Part shown: positions 15,946-24,526 of the stretch, in pieces
How positions within the stretch are numbered: the first letter of the stretch is position 1
Layout of the letters: each line of letters starts with the position of its first letter
NCBI RefSeq assembly: GCF_900169525.1
Contig: NZ_LT821239.1
Location: forward strand, 1,448,062 to 1,512,061
Length of the DNA: 64,000 bases
Direction: 5' to 3'
Origin: Corynebacterium pacaense
Lineage (GTDB): Bacteria > Actinomycetota > Actinomycetes > Mycobacteriales > Mycobacteriaceae
Notes under the pieces: generated by a model
The model's database searches: none
The model's input: the letters and a program-made list of their open reading frames with translations, nothing else
What the model was told of the DNA's origin: nothing
Translations under genes and position numbers: made by a program

Positions 15946-16635
15946 ATGACTCAAAAACAGGAGCCTGAGCTTCCCGCGTTTCTGGCACAGCCGAAGAAGA
16001 TGGACATCTTTCTCTTCGCTGCGCTGATGATCATGGGGATCTATTCCCTGGCGATGATCCCTCTGCGTGCCTGGCTGCTGACGCAACCGCTGGCCTACAC
16101 CCTCCTGGTCGGCGGATACACCAGTGCGGTCCTCGGCGGTGCGAACGCCTCCGTGGGCAACGGACACGCCGCCGTGTACCTGCTGTGCACGGTCGTCGGT
16201 GCGATCAAGTTCATGCCGATCTACTGGTTGATGGGGCGACGGTGGGGCATGGAGTTCATCGACATGTCCCTGCAGTACATGCCCAGGGCGAACCGCGTGT
16301 TCCGGAGGGCGGTGGACAGTGAATCGACCAGCCTCTACGGCTGGACGCTGGCGCTGATTCCCTTCGGCTATCTTCCCGGGCCGGTCCCGGGCACGGTGGT
16401 CAATGCCGTCGCCGGTCTGCTCCGGATCCGGCTGAGCGTGATGCTGGCACTGAACATCATCAGTGTCCTGGCCGTCAACGGCCTGATGATGTGGTTGGGC
16501 TACAGCTTCGGCGATCAGGTCCTGGAGGTGGTCAAGGTGGTCAACCGCTATCTGTTGTGGATCACCATCGGGCTGCTTGTCCTCGTGTTCCTCCGGGCGC
16601 GTCGCAAGGTGCAGGGTGGAACCCCGAATGCGTGA
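15946..16635 (+). CDS. DedA-like integral membrane protein
   Basis: The 229-residue protein has four to five hydrophobic segments and the region GHAAVYLLCTVVGAIKFMPI. A GRRWGMEFIDMSLQ stretch and FGYLPGPVPGTVVNAVAGLL follow, resembling the VTT/DedA core (Gly- and Pro-rich re-entrant loop). DedA relatives transport or flip undecaprenyl phosphate or other lipids. ATG 15946 follows AAGGA; an upstream in-frame ATG at 15907 lacks a site. The downstream gene overlaps it by 8 nt, so the two are coupled. The family assignment is moderate. Confidence 0.7.
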   Translation: MTQKQEPELPAFLAQPKKMDIFLFAALMIMGIYSLAMIPLRAWLLTQPLAYTLLVGGYTSAVLGGANASVGNGHAAVYLLCTVVGAIKFMPIYWLMGRRWGMEFIDMSLQYMPRANRVFRRAVDSESTSLYGWTLALIPFGYLPGPVPGTVVNAVAGLLRIRLSVMLALNIISVLAVNGLMMWLGYSFGDQVLEVVKVVNRYLLWITIGLLVLVFLRARRKVQGGTPNA

Positions 16636-16999
16636 GGTCTCCACCGATCTGAACATCCTCATCACCCCCACCGAGTGGGAACGCGTGTCCCGAAGCCTGC
16701 CGGAGGAGCTGGGAAAGGCCGGGTACGGGGTCAGGGACATCCACGCCGAGGTGGTCGATCTCACCTGCGAGCCGGACAACATGCTGATCAGCCAGTTCGC
16801 GCAGGAGAAGGGTCGGATGCCGATCGTCGAGTCCCTGCACCGCGTGGTGATCAACGGCCACTCCGATCTGGGTCTGCGGGAGTTGACACGGGTCACCGTG
16901 GGCGCGCTGCCCGAGGGAACCTACTGGTACGGCTCCTCCTATGAGGGCACCACCGAGCCCGGGGTGAACGCGGCCTGCGCATGGCAGCACCGGGATTGA
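16628..16999 (+). CDS. Conserved-looking small protein of unknown function
   Basis: The product is 123 residues, soluble and mixed alpha/beta in appearance, with no signal or membrane segment. It contains LNILITPTEWERVSRSLPEE and ends GVNAACAWQHRD. The start ATG overlaps the stop of the DedA-like gene (TGA at 16633-16635), which argues for co-expression. I do not recognise a domain. Confidence 0.65.
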   Translation: MREVSTDLNILITPTEWERVSRSLPEELGKAGYGVRDIHAEVVDLTCEPDNMLISQFAQEKGRMPIVESLHRVVINGHSDLGLRELTRVTVGALPEGTYWYGSSYEGTTEPGVNAACAWQHRD

Positions 17000-17024
17000 T
17001 GGCGGTAACGCGCCACGGCTTCGC

Positions 17025-17030
17025 TAGAAT
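17025..17030 (+). promoter_or_regulatory. Candidate leaderless -10 box of tex
   Basis: TAGAAT is followed by 7 nt and then ATG 17038. No ribosome binding site is present between them. Confidence 0.55.
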
Positions 17031-17037
17031 CACTTGA

Positions 17038-19323
17038 ATGTCATCCAACTCCATTGCCCGCACCATCGCCCGCGAACTCGGTATCAGGCAGGAGCAGGTC
17101 GATGCCGCGGTCGGCCTGCTCAATGAGGGCAACACCGTTCCCTTCATCGCCCGCTACCGCAAGGAGGCAACCGGTGGCCTCGATGACACCCAGCTGCGCC
17201 AGCTTGAAGAGCGCCTGGGATACCTACGGGAGCTGGAGGAGCGGAAGCAGACGGTGCTCACTGCCATTGAGGACCAGGGAAAGCTCACCGATGATCTACG
17301 GGCGCTGATCGCCGGCTGCGAGACGAAGGCACGACTCGAGGACCTCTATCTTCCCTTCAAGAAGCGACGGAAGACCAGGGCGGACACCGCCCGTGAGGCG
17401 GGCCTCGAAGAACTGCTGAACACGCTAATCGACGCCCCCGGCACCGACGCCGCCACCGCGGCCGCGGCGTTCATCACCGAAGGATTCGAGGATGCCAGGA
17501 AGGTCCTCGACGGAGCCCGGGCGATCCTGATCGACCGCTTCGCACTCGATGCGGATCTCGTTGGCGAGGTCCGCGAGAGGATGTACACCACCGGGACGAT
17601 GGGTTCCTCCGTCGTCGAGGGCAGGGAGACGGAGGGTGCGAAGTTCAAGGACTACTTCGAATTCTCCGAGCCCTTCACCACCCTGCCCAGCCATCGCATC
17701 CTCGCCCTGCTGCGCGGGGAGAAGGAAGGGGTGCTCCACCTCGAGCTGGGAGCCGGCGAGGACACGGTCTACGAGGGCATGATCGCCGATCGCTTCGATT
17801 TGGACACCCGCACCTCCGGTTGGCTGGGGGAGGCCGTCCGTTGGGGCTGGCGCACGAAACTCTATGTCTCCTCCAGCCTGGACGTGCGCATGCGGCTGAA
17901 GGAAAGGGCGGAGACCGCCGCGCTCGAGGTGTTCGCCACCAACCTCCGCGATGTCCTCCTTGCGGCACCCGCCGGACAGCGTGCCACCATCGGCCTGGAC
18001 CCGGGCTTCAGAAACGGTGTGAAGTGCGCCGTCGTCGATGCCACCGGCAAGGTCCTCGACACCATCATCGTCTATCCGCACCAGCCGCAGAACAGGTGGA
18101 ACGACGCGGTGCGGGACCTGGCGGGCCAGTGTGCCACCCATGGCGTGGATCTCATGGCCGTGGGCAACGGCACCGCCTCCCGCGAGACGGAGAGACTCGC
18201 CGGCGAGGTGGCCGATCTGATCAAACAGGCCGGAGGGAAGCGTCCGACACCGGTTGTCGTCTCTGAATCCGGTGCCTCGGTCTATTCGGCAAGTGAGCTG
18301 GCGGCCAGTGAATTTCCCGACATGGATGTCTCACTGCGTGGGGCGGTCTCGATCGCGCGTCGCTTGCAGGATCCACTCTCCGAACTGGTCAAGATCGACC
18401 CCAAGGCCATCGGAGTGGGGCAGTACCAGCATGACGTCAACCAGTTCGCGCTCGCCAGGACACTCGACGGTGTGGTCGAGGATGCCGTCAACGCCGTCGG
18501 GGTGGATCTGAACACCGCCTCCGTACCCCTGCTCGAACGGGTGGCAGGGATAACCGGAACGTTGGCGAAGAACATCGTCGAGCACCGTGACGACCACGGC
18601 GCATTTCCCAACCGCAGGGCCCTGCTCAAGGTTTCCCGACTCGGGCCGAAAGCCTACGAGCAGTGCGCCGGTTTCCTCCGTATCACCGGCGGAAAAGACC
18701 CTCTCGACGCCTCCGCCGTGCACCCCGAGGCCTACCCCGTTGTCCGCCGCATCGAGGCCGCCACCGGACTCGGGGTGGGTGACCTGCTGGGCAACACACG
18801 TGTGCTGTCAGGTCTTGACCCGGCCGATTTCGCCGACGAGACCTTCGGGATCCCCACCGTCAGTGACATCATCGCGGAACTGGATAAACCCGGCAGGGAT
18901 CCGCGGCCGGAGTTCGCGACCGCCACCTTCAAGGAGGGGGTGGAGAAGATCTCCGACCTGGTACCGGGGATGGTCCTCGAGGGTACCGTCACAAACGTCG
19001 CCGCCTTCGGTGCATTCGTCGATGTCGGGGTGCACCAGGACGGACTGGTGCACGTCTCCGCGATGAGCGACAAGTTCATTTCCGATCCCCGCGAGGTGGT
19101 CCGTTCCGGGCAAGTGGTCAGGGTCAGGGTCATGGAGGTCGACGTTCCGCGCCAGCGCATCGGATTGTCCCTCCGGCTCACCGACGAACCCGGGGCACCC
19201 GCAGGACGGAAGCCGACGCGCGGACACCGGGGCGGAGGAAAGGGCAACCGTGGTGGAAACGGTGCTACGGCCTCGAAGGGCGGTGCAATGGCGGAGGCCC
19301 TCAAGCGGGCGGGCCTGAAGTAG
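17038..19323 (+). CDS. Tex-family RNA-binding transcription accessory protein
   Basis: This 761-residue protein has the full Tex layout. An N-terminal helical domain starts IARTIARELGIRQEQVDAA. A YqgF/RNase H-like domain has IGLDPGFRNGVKCAVVD near residue 318. Helix-hairpin-helix motifs include LNTASVPLLERVAGITGTLA near 490. A C-terminal S1 domain has GMVLEGTVTNVAAFGAFVDV near 643, and a Gly/Lys-rich tail follows. Tex binds single-stranded RNA and is linked to transcription and stress. The gene has a leaderless-type start. Its last 23 nt overlap the convergent GNAT gene. Confidence 0.95.
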   Translation: MSSNSIARTIARELGIRQEQVDAAVGLLNEGNTVPFIARYRKEATGGLDDTQLRQLEERLGYLRELEERKQTVLTAIEDQGKLTDDLRALIAGCETKARLEDLYLPFKKRRKTRADTAREAGLEELLNTLIDAPGTDAATAAAAFITEGFEDARKVLDGARAILIDRFALDADLVGEVRERMYTTGTMGSSVVEGRETEGAKFKDYFEFSEPFTTLPSHRILALLRGEKEGVLHLELGAGEDTVYEGMIADRFDLDTRTSGWLGEAVRWGWRTKLYVSSSLDVRMRLKERAETAALEVFATNLRDVLLAAPAGQRATIGLDPGFRNGVKCAVVDATGKVLDTIIVYPHQPQNRWNDAVRDLAGQCATHGVDLMAVGNGTASRETERLAGEVADLIKQAGGKRPTPVVVSESGASVYSASELAASEFPDMDVSLRGAVSIARRLQDPLSELVKIDPKAIGVGQYQHDVNQFALARTLDGVVEDAVNAVGVDLNTASVPLLERVAGITGTLAKNIVEHRDDHGAFPNRRALLKVSRLGPKAYEQCAGFLRITGGKDPLDASAVHPEAYPVVRRIEAATGLGVGDLLGNTRVLSGLDPADFADETFGIPTVSDIIAELDKPGRDPRPEFATATFKEGVEKISDLVPGMVLEGTVTNVAAFGAFVDVGVHQDGLVHVSAMSDKFISDPREVVRSGQVVRVRVMEVDVPRQRIGLSLRLTDEPGAPAGRKPTRGHRGGGKGNRGGNGATASKGGAMAEALKRAGLK

Positions 19324-19831
19324 TCGGGTGGATCATCGCCATCCGTGGTGCCGTATCGAGCCCCACCTCGGCTTCGTGTTCCCGGATCGCCCGGAGTTCC
19401 GGACCCCACGCATGCCGGGGAAGCTCCACGAATCCGAGTGCGCTGTAGAGCGGGGCGTTCCAGGGTACATCCCTGTAGGTGGTCAGGGTCACCCCAGCAT
19501 AGCCGCTGGACCGGGCGAGGCGGAGGCCGAACCGGACCAGCGAGGTGCCGATTCCTTGGCCGCGGAAGCGGGGGTCCGATGAAACCTGCTCAATGTGGAG
19601 ATTTTCGTCGGCCTCCCTCAGCCAGAGCCATCCCCGCGGCTCGGATTCATCCCCGTCCACAGACACGAACACCCGACCAGAGGAGATCTCTTCCCCCAAC
19701 AGTTTCTCCGGGGGCGGGGGATCATCCGCGACGAAATCCATTCCCACCCCTCGGAAAAGCACACCGGTATCACGCTCAATCCGCTGAATCACCGGGATGT
19801 CTGACATTTTCGCCAGTCTGATGGTGGGCAT
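19301..19831 (-). CDS. GNAT-family N-acetyltransferase
   Basis: The 176-residue protein has the GNAT signature for acetyl-CoA binding, DPRFRGQGIGTSLVRFGLRLA, around residues 86-106 (the RGQGIGTS core is Q/R-x-x-G-x-G/A). The C-terminal YSALGFVELPRHAWGPE is typical. The N-terminus reads IRLAKMSDIPVIQRIE. The substrate is unknown; relatives acetylate amines or protein N-termini. A TATGAT box lies 8 nt before the ATG with no ribosome binding site, so it is probably leaderless. Its 3' end overlaps tex. Confidence 0.85.
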   Translation of the reverse strand: MPTIRLAKMSDIPVIQRIERDTGVLFRGVGMDFVADDPPPPEKLLGEEISSGRVFVSVDGDESEPRGWLWLREADENLHIEQVSSDPRFRGQGIGTSLVRFGLRLARSSGYAGVTLTTYRDVPWNAPLYSALGFVELPRHAWGPELRAIREHEAEVGLDTAPRMAMIHPTTSGPPA

Positions 19832-19839
19832 GAACGTAG

Positions 19840-19845
19840 ATCATA
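19840..19845 (-). promoter_or_regulatory. Candidate leaderless -10 box of the GNAT gene
   Basis: On the minus strand TATGAT lies 8 nt before the ATG at 19831. No ribosome binding site is seen. Confidence 0.5.
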
Positions 19846-19926
19846 TGTGCAACCGGGGGTCCGGTCGCCGCATCGTGGCGGGCGGAGTGTCCGTGGTGTT
19901 CGCGGTCGTCGGTGAGCGCCAGGGAT

Positions 19927-20101
19927 TTGAGTTCCCGTGCCCAGCTGTGGGATAATCCTACGGTTGACTGTGCATATCCCGGCCCTGGCCGGAAGACGTG
20001 GCAGCGGCGCAATTTGAAACGGATAAGAACCGGCCGAGCGCCCCAAACCTGGGGAAGTGCCGCCAGGCTCCTCTTTCCCTGACTGTCAAAGGACTGTTTA
20101 C
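19927..20101 (+). promoter_or_regulatory. rplS promoter and 5' leader
   Basis: TTGAGT (19927-19932) and GATAAT (19951-19956) are 18 nt apart and form the best -35/-10 pair in the region. The leader of about 140 nt before rplS contains short inverted segments (for example CCGGCCCTGGCCGG near 19979-19992 and CCCCAAACCTGGGG near 20041-20054). This length fits an autoregulatory L19 leader, but no known motif was matched. Confidence 0.55.
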
Positions 20102-20443
20102 ATGAACATTCTGGATAAGGTTGACGCACAGTACCTGCGCAACGACATTCCTGATTTCCGCCCCGGTGACACCCTCGACGTTCACGTCAAGGTCATCGAA
20201 GGCTCGACCACCCGTACCCAGCTTTTCAAGGGAATCGTCATCCGCCGCCAGGGTGGTGGCATTCGCGAGACCTTCACCGTGCGTAAGGTTTCCTTCGGAA
20301 TCGGCGTCGAGCGCACCTTCCCGGTCCACTCCCCGAACATCGAGAAGATCGAGGTCACCCGTCGTGGTGACGTCCGTCGCGCCAAGCTTTACTACCTGCG
20401 CGAGCTGCGTGGTAAGGCCGCACGAATCAAGGAAAAGCGCTAA
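20102..20443 (+). CDS. rplS: 50S ribosomal protein L19
   Basis: L19 sits at the 30S-50S interface. The 113-residue product is a full-length match in pattern: [17 protein letters not shown], then [20 protein letters not shown] and the basic tail [23 protein letters not shown] 20102 follows AAAGGA. It has its own promoter and long leader, and a strong terminator at 20484-20524, so it appears to be monocistronic. Confidence 0.97.
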   Translation: MNILDKVDAQYLRNDIPDFRPGDTLDVHVKVIEGSTTRTQLFKGIVIRRQGGGIRETFTVRKVSFGIGVERTFPVHSPNIEKIEVTRRGDVRRAKLYYLRELRGKAARIKEKR

Positions 20444-20483
20444 TCATCAGCGACAGACCAGTGAACTGAACATCACTGACCGG

Positions 20484-20524
20484 CCCCCGTGCCCTCACTC
20501 AACTTGAGGGGCGGGGGTTTTCTT
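20484..20524 (+). terminator. Rho-independent terminator of rplS
   Basis: CCCCCGTGCCCTCA (20484-20497) pairs, with one mismatch or bulge, with TGAGGGGCGGGGG (20505-20517). The stem is followed by TTTTCTT. Confidence 0.85.
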
Positions 20525-20555
20525 CTGACACTTTCTTGCCTCGGGATCCGCGGCG

Positions 20556-21734
20556 CTAGATCCGCAGCCCCCGGGCCCGGATGCCCGCGAACCGCTGATC
20601 CATCCGTGCCCGCATCTTCTGCCCCCAACGCCCGGTGGGCATTTCCTGCGCCAGTGGCCCCTGTGGTGTGCTGTACATCGCGGTGTTGCACGGCCCGATC
20701 CATCTCATATCACCGACGGAGGTCATGTCGGCACTGAGCCGACCATCCGTTTTCATATTGTGGTGATGTCTGCACAGGCACTGCAGGTTCCAGGCTGTCG
20801 TCGGTCCACCCTCGTCAAAGGCGATGACATGATCGAGATCGCACAGGTCGGCGGAGATCGTGCACCCCGGATGTCTGCAGGTACCGTCCCTGGCGACGAC
20901 ATAGGCACGCAACAGGGCACTCGGGGTGTATCCGGATTCCACCCTAGTCGCGACCTCGTCGATTTCGGTGACCTTCTCCGCCAGTCCGCACATTCGCCGG
21001 GAATCAGCCTGGCTGAGGTACCCCACCTGGGGTATCCAGGAGACCCCGCCGACCAGAGGTGTGTACAGGTACTGGGTTATCCGGACCGGGGCCTTGGCAT
21101 CGAGCAGCTTCTTCAGCCCATCGATGAGATTGGTCGGGGACAGCGATTTCAGGGCCTTGTGGAGCCGGGTTCCGTCGATGGCTGAGATCGCCCCACGGAA
21201 GGTCGTCATGCCATCCCGGTGCCGGAGCTCCAGGAACTCCCCATCTCGGTGTGGGGTGCATGAGCTCTTTCCGGTGTTTCCGCTGAATGCGGAGTCGAGC
21301 TCCTTGATCCACATCGTGATCTGGCGTGCGATGGAAGCGGCCTCGGGGAGGATCTCCCCGGGGTTGCGCGGAGTGAGCCGCTCGACGATACGGACATCGA
21401 GGGTCGCCCAGTGGGAGGGTTCCGCCTGGGCGACGGCCTCCATGATCCGCGCCAGGAAGGCCAGGGAGAGGAAGAAGTGGTTCTCCTGCACGATTCGGAG
21501 GTTGGGGAGATTGTCCATGGCCTCCATTGCCGTAATGGCGAGTTTGATCGTGTGACGGGATTCGCCGGTGATGCGCTTGAGTTCGAGCAGGAGACTGTCG
21601 GCATCAAGGTCATCGCGGTTGCACAGAAGCAGCGCCCAGCGCTGGTGCTGATGCCTTGTGAGCTCATAGTTCGTGGCTGATTCCGGGTTGGCAGGGTCCT
21701 GGTGGGAGTAGTAGACCGTGGAGTGCACCTGCAT
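20556..21734 (-). CDS. HNH endonuclease-domain protein of the 13E12 repeat type
   Basis: The 392-residue protein has a long N-terminal helical region (DUF222-like) and a C-terminal HNH module: RDGTCRHPGCTISADLCDLD, followed by HVIAFDEGGPT and LQCLCRHHHNMKTDGRL. The Cys pairs and His residues give a complete zinc/HNH site. Such 13E12 proteins are multicopy in mycobacteria and corynebacteria and are thought to be mobile or selfish elements; their DNA target is unknown. GGAGG precedes ATG 21734. The next gene upstream on this strand is the ABC exporter, separated by a palindromic pair of DnaA boxes. Confidence 0.88.
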   Translation of the reverse strand: MQVHSTVYYSHQDPANPESATNYELTRHQHQRWALLLCNRDDLDADSLLLELKRITGESRHTIKLAITAMEAMDNLPNLRIVQENHFFLSLAFLARIMEAVAQAEPSHWATLDVRIVERLTPRNPGEILPEAASIARQITMWIKELDSAFSGNTGKSSCTPHRDGEFLELRHRDGMTTFRGAISAIDGTRLHKALKSLSPTNLIDGLKKLLDAKAPVRITQYLYTPLVGGVSWIPQVGYLSQADSRRMCGLAEKVTEIDEVATRVESGYTPSALLRAYVVARDGTCRHPGCTISADLCDLDHVIAFDEGGPTTAWNLQCLCRHHHNMKTDGRLSADMTSVGDMRWIGPCNTAMYSTPQGPLAQEMPTGRWGQKMRARMDQRFAGIRARGLRI

Positions 21735-21809
21735 TCCCTCCTTTCTCAGTATGCGGTGCCTCCGACTCTATTTCGAACTGGTGACCTATCCCAGATTGGT
21801 GTGGCCACC

Positions 21810-21846
21810 CTGTGGATAACTCGTGCGGAGACTCGGTTATCCACAG
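21810..21846. promoter_or_regulatory. Inverted pair of perfect DnaA boxes
   Basis: TGTGGATAA (21811-21819) and TTATCCACA (21837-21845) are both exact matches to the DnaA-box consensus, in opposite orientation. They sit inside an 11-bp inverted repeat with a 15-nt centre. The site lies between the end of the ABC exporter gene and the start of the HNH gene. It could bind DnaA or act as a hairpin terminator for the exporter transcript, but no T-run follows. Confidence 0.6.
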
Positions 21847-21913
21847 AGGCGTCAGACAGAACGCCGTGTTTCCCTGATCTCCCAGGCGAGAAAACCGATG
21901 GCTGCCGCGAGAA

Positions 21914-23662
21914 CTACTCACCCAGCAGCTGACGGGATGCCAGATCCCTGTACATCGGGCTGTCGATCATCAGTTCTGAATGTGTCCCGGTGGCCACGAC
22001 CCTGCCCTGGTCAATGACGATGATCTGGTCTGCATCCGTGACCGTGGAGAGTCTGTGCGCGACCACCACGAGGGTTCGGTCCGCGGAGGCGGCATCGATC
22101 GAGTCGAGGATGAGCTGCTCGTTCTGGGAGTCCACCGCGCTCGTGGGTTCATCGAGAAGCAGGATGGGCGCGTCCATCAGCAGCATTCGGGCGAGGGCGA
22201 GACGCTGCCGCTGACCGCCGGACAGGCTCAGTCCGCGGTCGCCGATCACGCTGTCCAATCCATCTGCCTCCTCGAAGCGTCCGCGGAGGTTGACCTGGTC
22301 CAGAGCCCACCAGCACCGTTCATCGCTTGCCGCCGACCGACCGAGCAGCAGGTTCTCGCGCACCGTGCCCGCGAGGACTGCCGAATCCTGTTCGACGTAG
22401 CCGATAAGCTTCCGGGTGGAACTCCGGGAGAGCTCCGCGGTGTCCTGATCGCCGAGAAGGATGCGACCGGAGTCGACGTTGTAGAACCTCTCGATCAGTG
22501 CGAGGGTTGTGGACTTGCCGGATCCGGAGGGACCCACCAGCGCTGTCTTCTTTCCGGCGGGGATATGGAAGCTGACGTTGCTGAGCACATCGGTTGAGCC
22601 ATCGTAGCTGAAGGTGACATCGTCGAAACTGAGATCATGGGCGGGTCTGGCCTCCCGGCCGTCGCGGGGCTCGGGTGGCTGCCTCATAATTTGCTGAATG
22701 CGCTCAATCGCGCCCATGGCCGAGCGAACCGTCGTGATTGCCTGGAATACCTGGGCCAGGGGCATGGAGACCATGAAGAGGTAGAGAACGAAGGAGACGA
22801 GATCGGCTACCGAAATGTCACCGGAGGCCACCCTGGCCCCGCCGATGCCGAGCACGATCAGGAAACTCGCCTGCATGGCCAGGCCGGTGGCGGGGTAGAG
22901 GGAGGCGTCCACGCGGGCGATCCTGATGCCCATGCGGTAGGCGGCCTCCGCGTCCGCTGTCAGCCCCTTCTCCACCCTGTCCTCCGAGCCGGTGGCACGG
23001 ATGGTGCGCACCGCACCGAGCGCCCGATCCATTCCGGCACCCAGGGCACCGACCGATTCCTGGGCTCTGGTGGTGTACTTCTGGATCAGCGAGGAGGCCG
23101 AGATAACGACAACCAGGGTCAGGACCACCACTGCCAGGACGATCAGTAGCATCAGCGGGTCGATGAGCGCCATGAGCACCACCGCTCCGATCATGGTGAC
23201 CACCCCGCCGATGGCGTCGATAAGCCCGCCCGTGAATGCGGATCGGATGAGGGTGGTATCGGAACCGAGACGGGTGACCAGGTCTCCGGAGCGCTGGGTG
23301 TCGTAGACCCGGATGGGAAGTCGCAGCAGACGCCCCACCAGGTCCCTGCGCGTGCCGAGCACGGCGGATTCCGCCGTGCGGGTCATCACATAGATCTGGA
23401 GGCCTGAGGTCAGCGAGGACAGCACGAGCAGTCCCACCAGCACCCAGATCAGGTTCCCGGTCGTGGATGTCCCGACGCCGGACACGATCCTGTTCACCAC
23501 CATCGGCTGCAGCAGTCCAAGCACCGCACCGATCAGGGACAGCACCAGTGCCAGGGAGAGAGCCGCCCGGTGGCGGGCGAGCATCGACAGCAGCACCCGG
23601 AAGGGTGTGGATCCGGCCTCCACCGCTGGTGCCGGTGTTGTTGTATTCTGCTCTGTTTTCAC
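21914..23662 (-). CDS. ABC exporter, fused membrane and ATP-binding domains
   Basis: This 582-residue half-transporter has six membrane spans in residues 25-310, with the coupling-helix sequence RLGSDTTLIRSAFTGG. The ATPase domain has Walker A GPSGSGKSTTLALI, Q-loop YVEQDSAVLAG, signature LSLSGGQRQRLALARM and Walker B PILLLDEPTSAVD. It most resembles type IV lipid or multidrug exporters and would work as a dimer. The GTG start at 23662 has TACACT 8 nt upstream and no ribosome binding site. It is divergent from lepB. Substrate unknown. Confidence 0.92.
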   Translation of the reverse strand: MKTEQNTTTPAPAVEAGSTPFRVLLSMLARHRAALSLALVLSLIGAVLGLLQPMVVNRIVSGVGTSTTGNLIWVLVGLLVLSSLTSGLQIYVMTRTAESAVLGTRRDLVGRLLRLPIRVYDTQRSGDLVTRLGSDTTLIRSAFTGGLIDAIGGVVTMIGAVVLMALIDPLMLLIVLAVVVLTLVVVISASSLIQKYTTRAQESVGALGAGMDRALGAVRTIRATGSEDRVEKGLTADAEAAYRMGIRIARVDASLYPATGLAMQASFLIVLGIGGARVASGDISVADLVSFVLYLFMVSMPLAQVFQAITTVRSAMGAIERIQQIMRQPPEPRDGREARPAHDLSFDDVTFSYDGSTDVLSNVSFHIPAGKKTALVGPSGSGKSTTLALIERFYNVDSGRILLGDQDTAELSRSSTRKLIGYVEQDSAVLAGTVRENLLLGRSAASDERCWWALDQVNLRGRFEEADGLDSVIGDRGLSLSGGQRQRLALARMLLMDAPILLLDEPTSAVDSQNEQLILDSIDAASADRTLVVVAHRLSTVTDADQIIVIDQGRVVATGTHSELMIDSPMYRDLASRQLLGE

Positions 23663-23670
23663 ATTTTGCC

Positions 23671-23676
23671 AGTGTA
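23671..23676 (-). promoter_or_regulatory. Candidate leaderless -10 box of the ABC exporter
   Basis: On the minus strand TACACT lies 8 nt before GTG 23662. It forms a divergent pair with the lepB box at 23727-23732. Confidence 0.5.
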
Positions 23677-23726
23677 TTCCTATCGGCGCGGGCCGTACCT
23701 GAGGTGGGGGTCGGCGGCCTCGCTGC

Positions 23727-23732
23727 TAAAGT
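23727..23732 (+). promoter_or_regulatory. Candidate leaderless -10 box of lepB
   Basis: TAAAGT, preceded by TGC (an extended -10), lies 8 nt before GTG 23741. Confidence 0.5.
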
Positions 23733-23740
23733 TGTCGGGT

Positions 23741-24520
23741 GTGACCGATTCCTCAAGCGCATCCGAGTCCACTCCCGAGAATTCCGGCAGAAACGGTGAC
23801 GTGGGCAAGAAGAAGGCCGCCAGGCAGACTCCCTGGTACATCGAGATTCCCGTCGTGGTGGTGCTCACCCTTCTGGTCGTGTTCCTGCTGCAAACCTTCG
23901 TGGGGCGGCTGTACATGATTCCCAGTGGGTCGATGGAACCGACCCTGCACGGTTGTGAAGGTTGTACCGGTGACCGCATCCTCGTCGAGAAGGTCTCCTA
24001 TTACTTCGAGGATCCCGAACCGGGTGACGTCGTGGTCTTTGAGGGGACCGATTCCTGGAACGTCAATTTCACCACCCAGCGTTCCGATAACACCGTCATC
24101 AGGGGTTTGCAGAATCTCGGTTCCTATGTCGGACTCGTCGCCCCGGATGAGAATGACCTCGTCAAGCGCATCATCGCCACCGGGGGACAGACAGTGTCCT
24201 GCCAGGAGGGCGATCCGGGGGTGATGGTTGACGGCAGCGTCGTCGATTCCAGCTTCACCCTGCAGCCGGCGCAGTACCCGATTGATCCCCGTTCCGGCTC
24301 GGAGGCCTGCGGCGGCGAGTTCTTTGGGCCCATCACCGTTCCCGAGGCGAACTTCTTCATGATGGGCGACAATCGGACCAATTCCGCGGACTCCCGCTAC
24401 CATCTCGGGGATCAGTATCAGGGCACCATCCCGGAGGACAATATCAAGGGCAAGGTCCGGGCGGTCGTCCTGCCGCTCAGTCGCATCGGCGGCGTCAGTG
24501 ATCCCGACATTCAGGAATAG
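23741..24520 (+). CDS. lepB: Signal peptidase I
   Basis: LepB removes signal peptides from exported preproteins at the outer face of the membrane. This 259-residue protein has a short Ser-rich N-terminus and a single membrane span at about residues 30-50. The catalytic Ser64 lies in MIPSGSMEPTL and the general base Lys142 in NDLVKRIIATGG. The late box FFMMGDNRTNSADSR is present. Two Cys pairs (CEGC, and Cys residues around GSEACGG) could form disulfides. GTG 23741 is chosen because of the TAAAGT box just upstream. rnhB follows after 6 nt. Confidence 0.95.
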   Translation: MTDSSSASESTPENSGRNGDVGKKKAARQTPWYIEIPVVVVLTLLVVFLLQTFVGRLYMIPSGSMEPTLHGCEGCTGDRILVEKVSYYFEDPEPGDVVVFEGTDSWNVNFTTQRSDNTVIRGLQNLGSYVGLVAPDENDLVKRIIATGGQTVSCQEGDPGVMVDGSVVDSSFTLQPAQYPIDPRSGSEACGGEFFGPITVPEANFFMMGDNRTNSADSRYHLGDQYQGTIPEDNIKGKVRAVVLPLSRIGGVSDPDIQE

Positions 24521-24526
24521 GACAGC

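Noticed and set aside
15373..16896. A 507-codon open frame on the minus strand across trmD and the DedA-like gene
   Set aside because: It is antisense to well-supported genes, has low-complexity His/Gln/Arg-rich sequence and no recognisable domain. It is the usual shadow frame of high-GC DNA.
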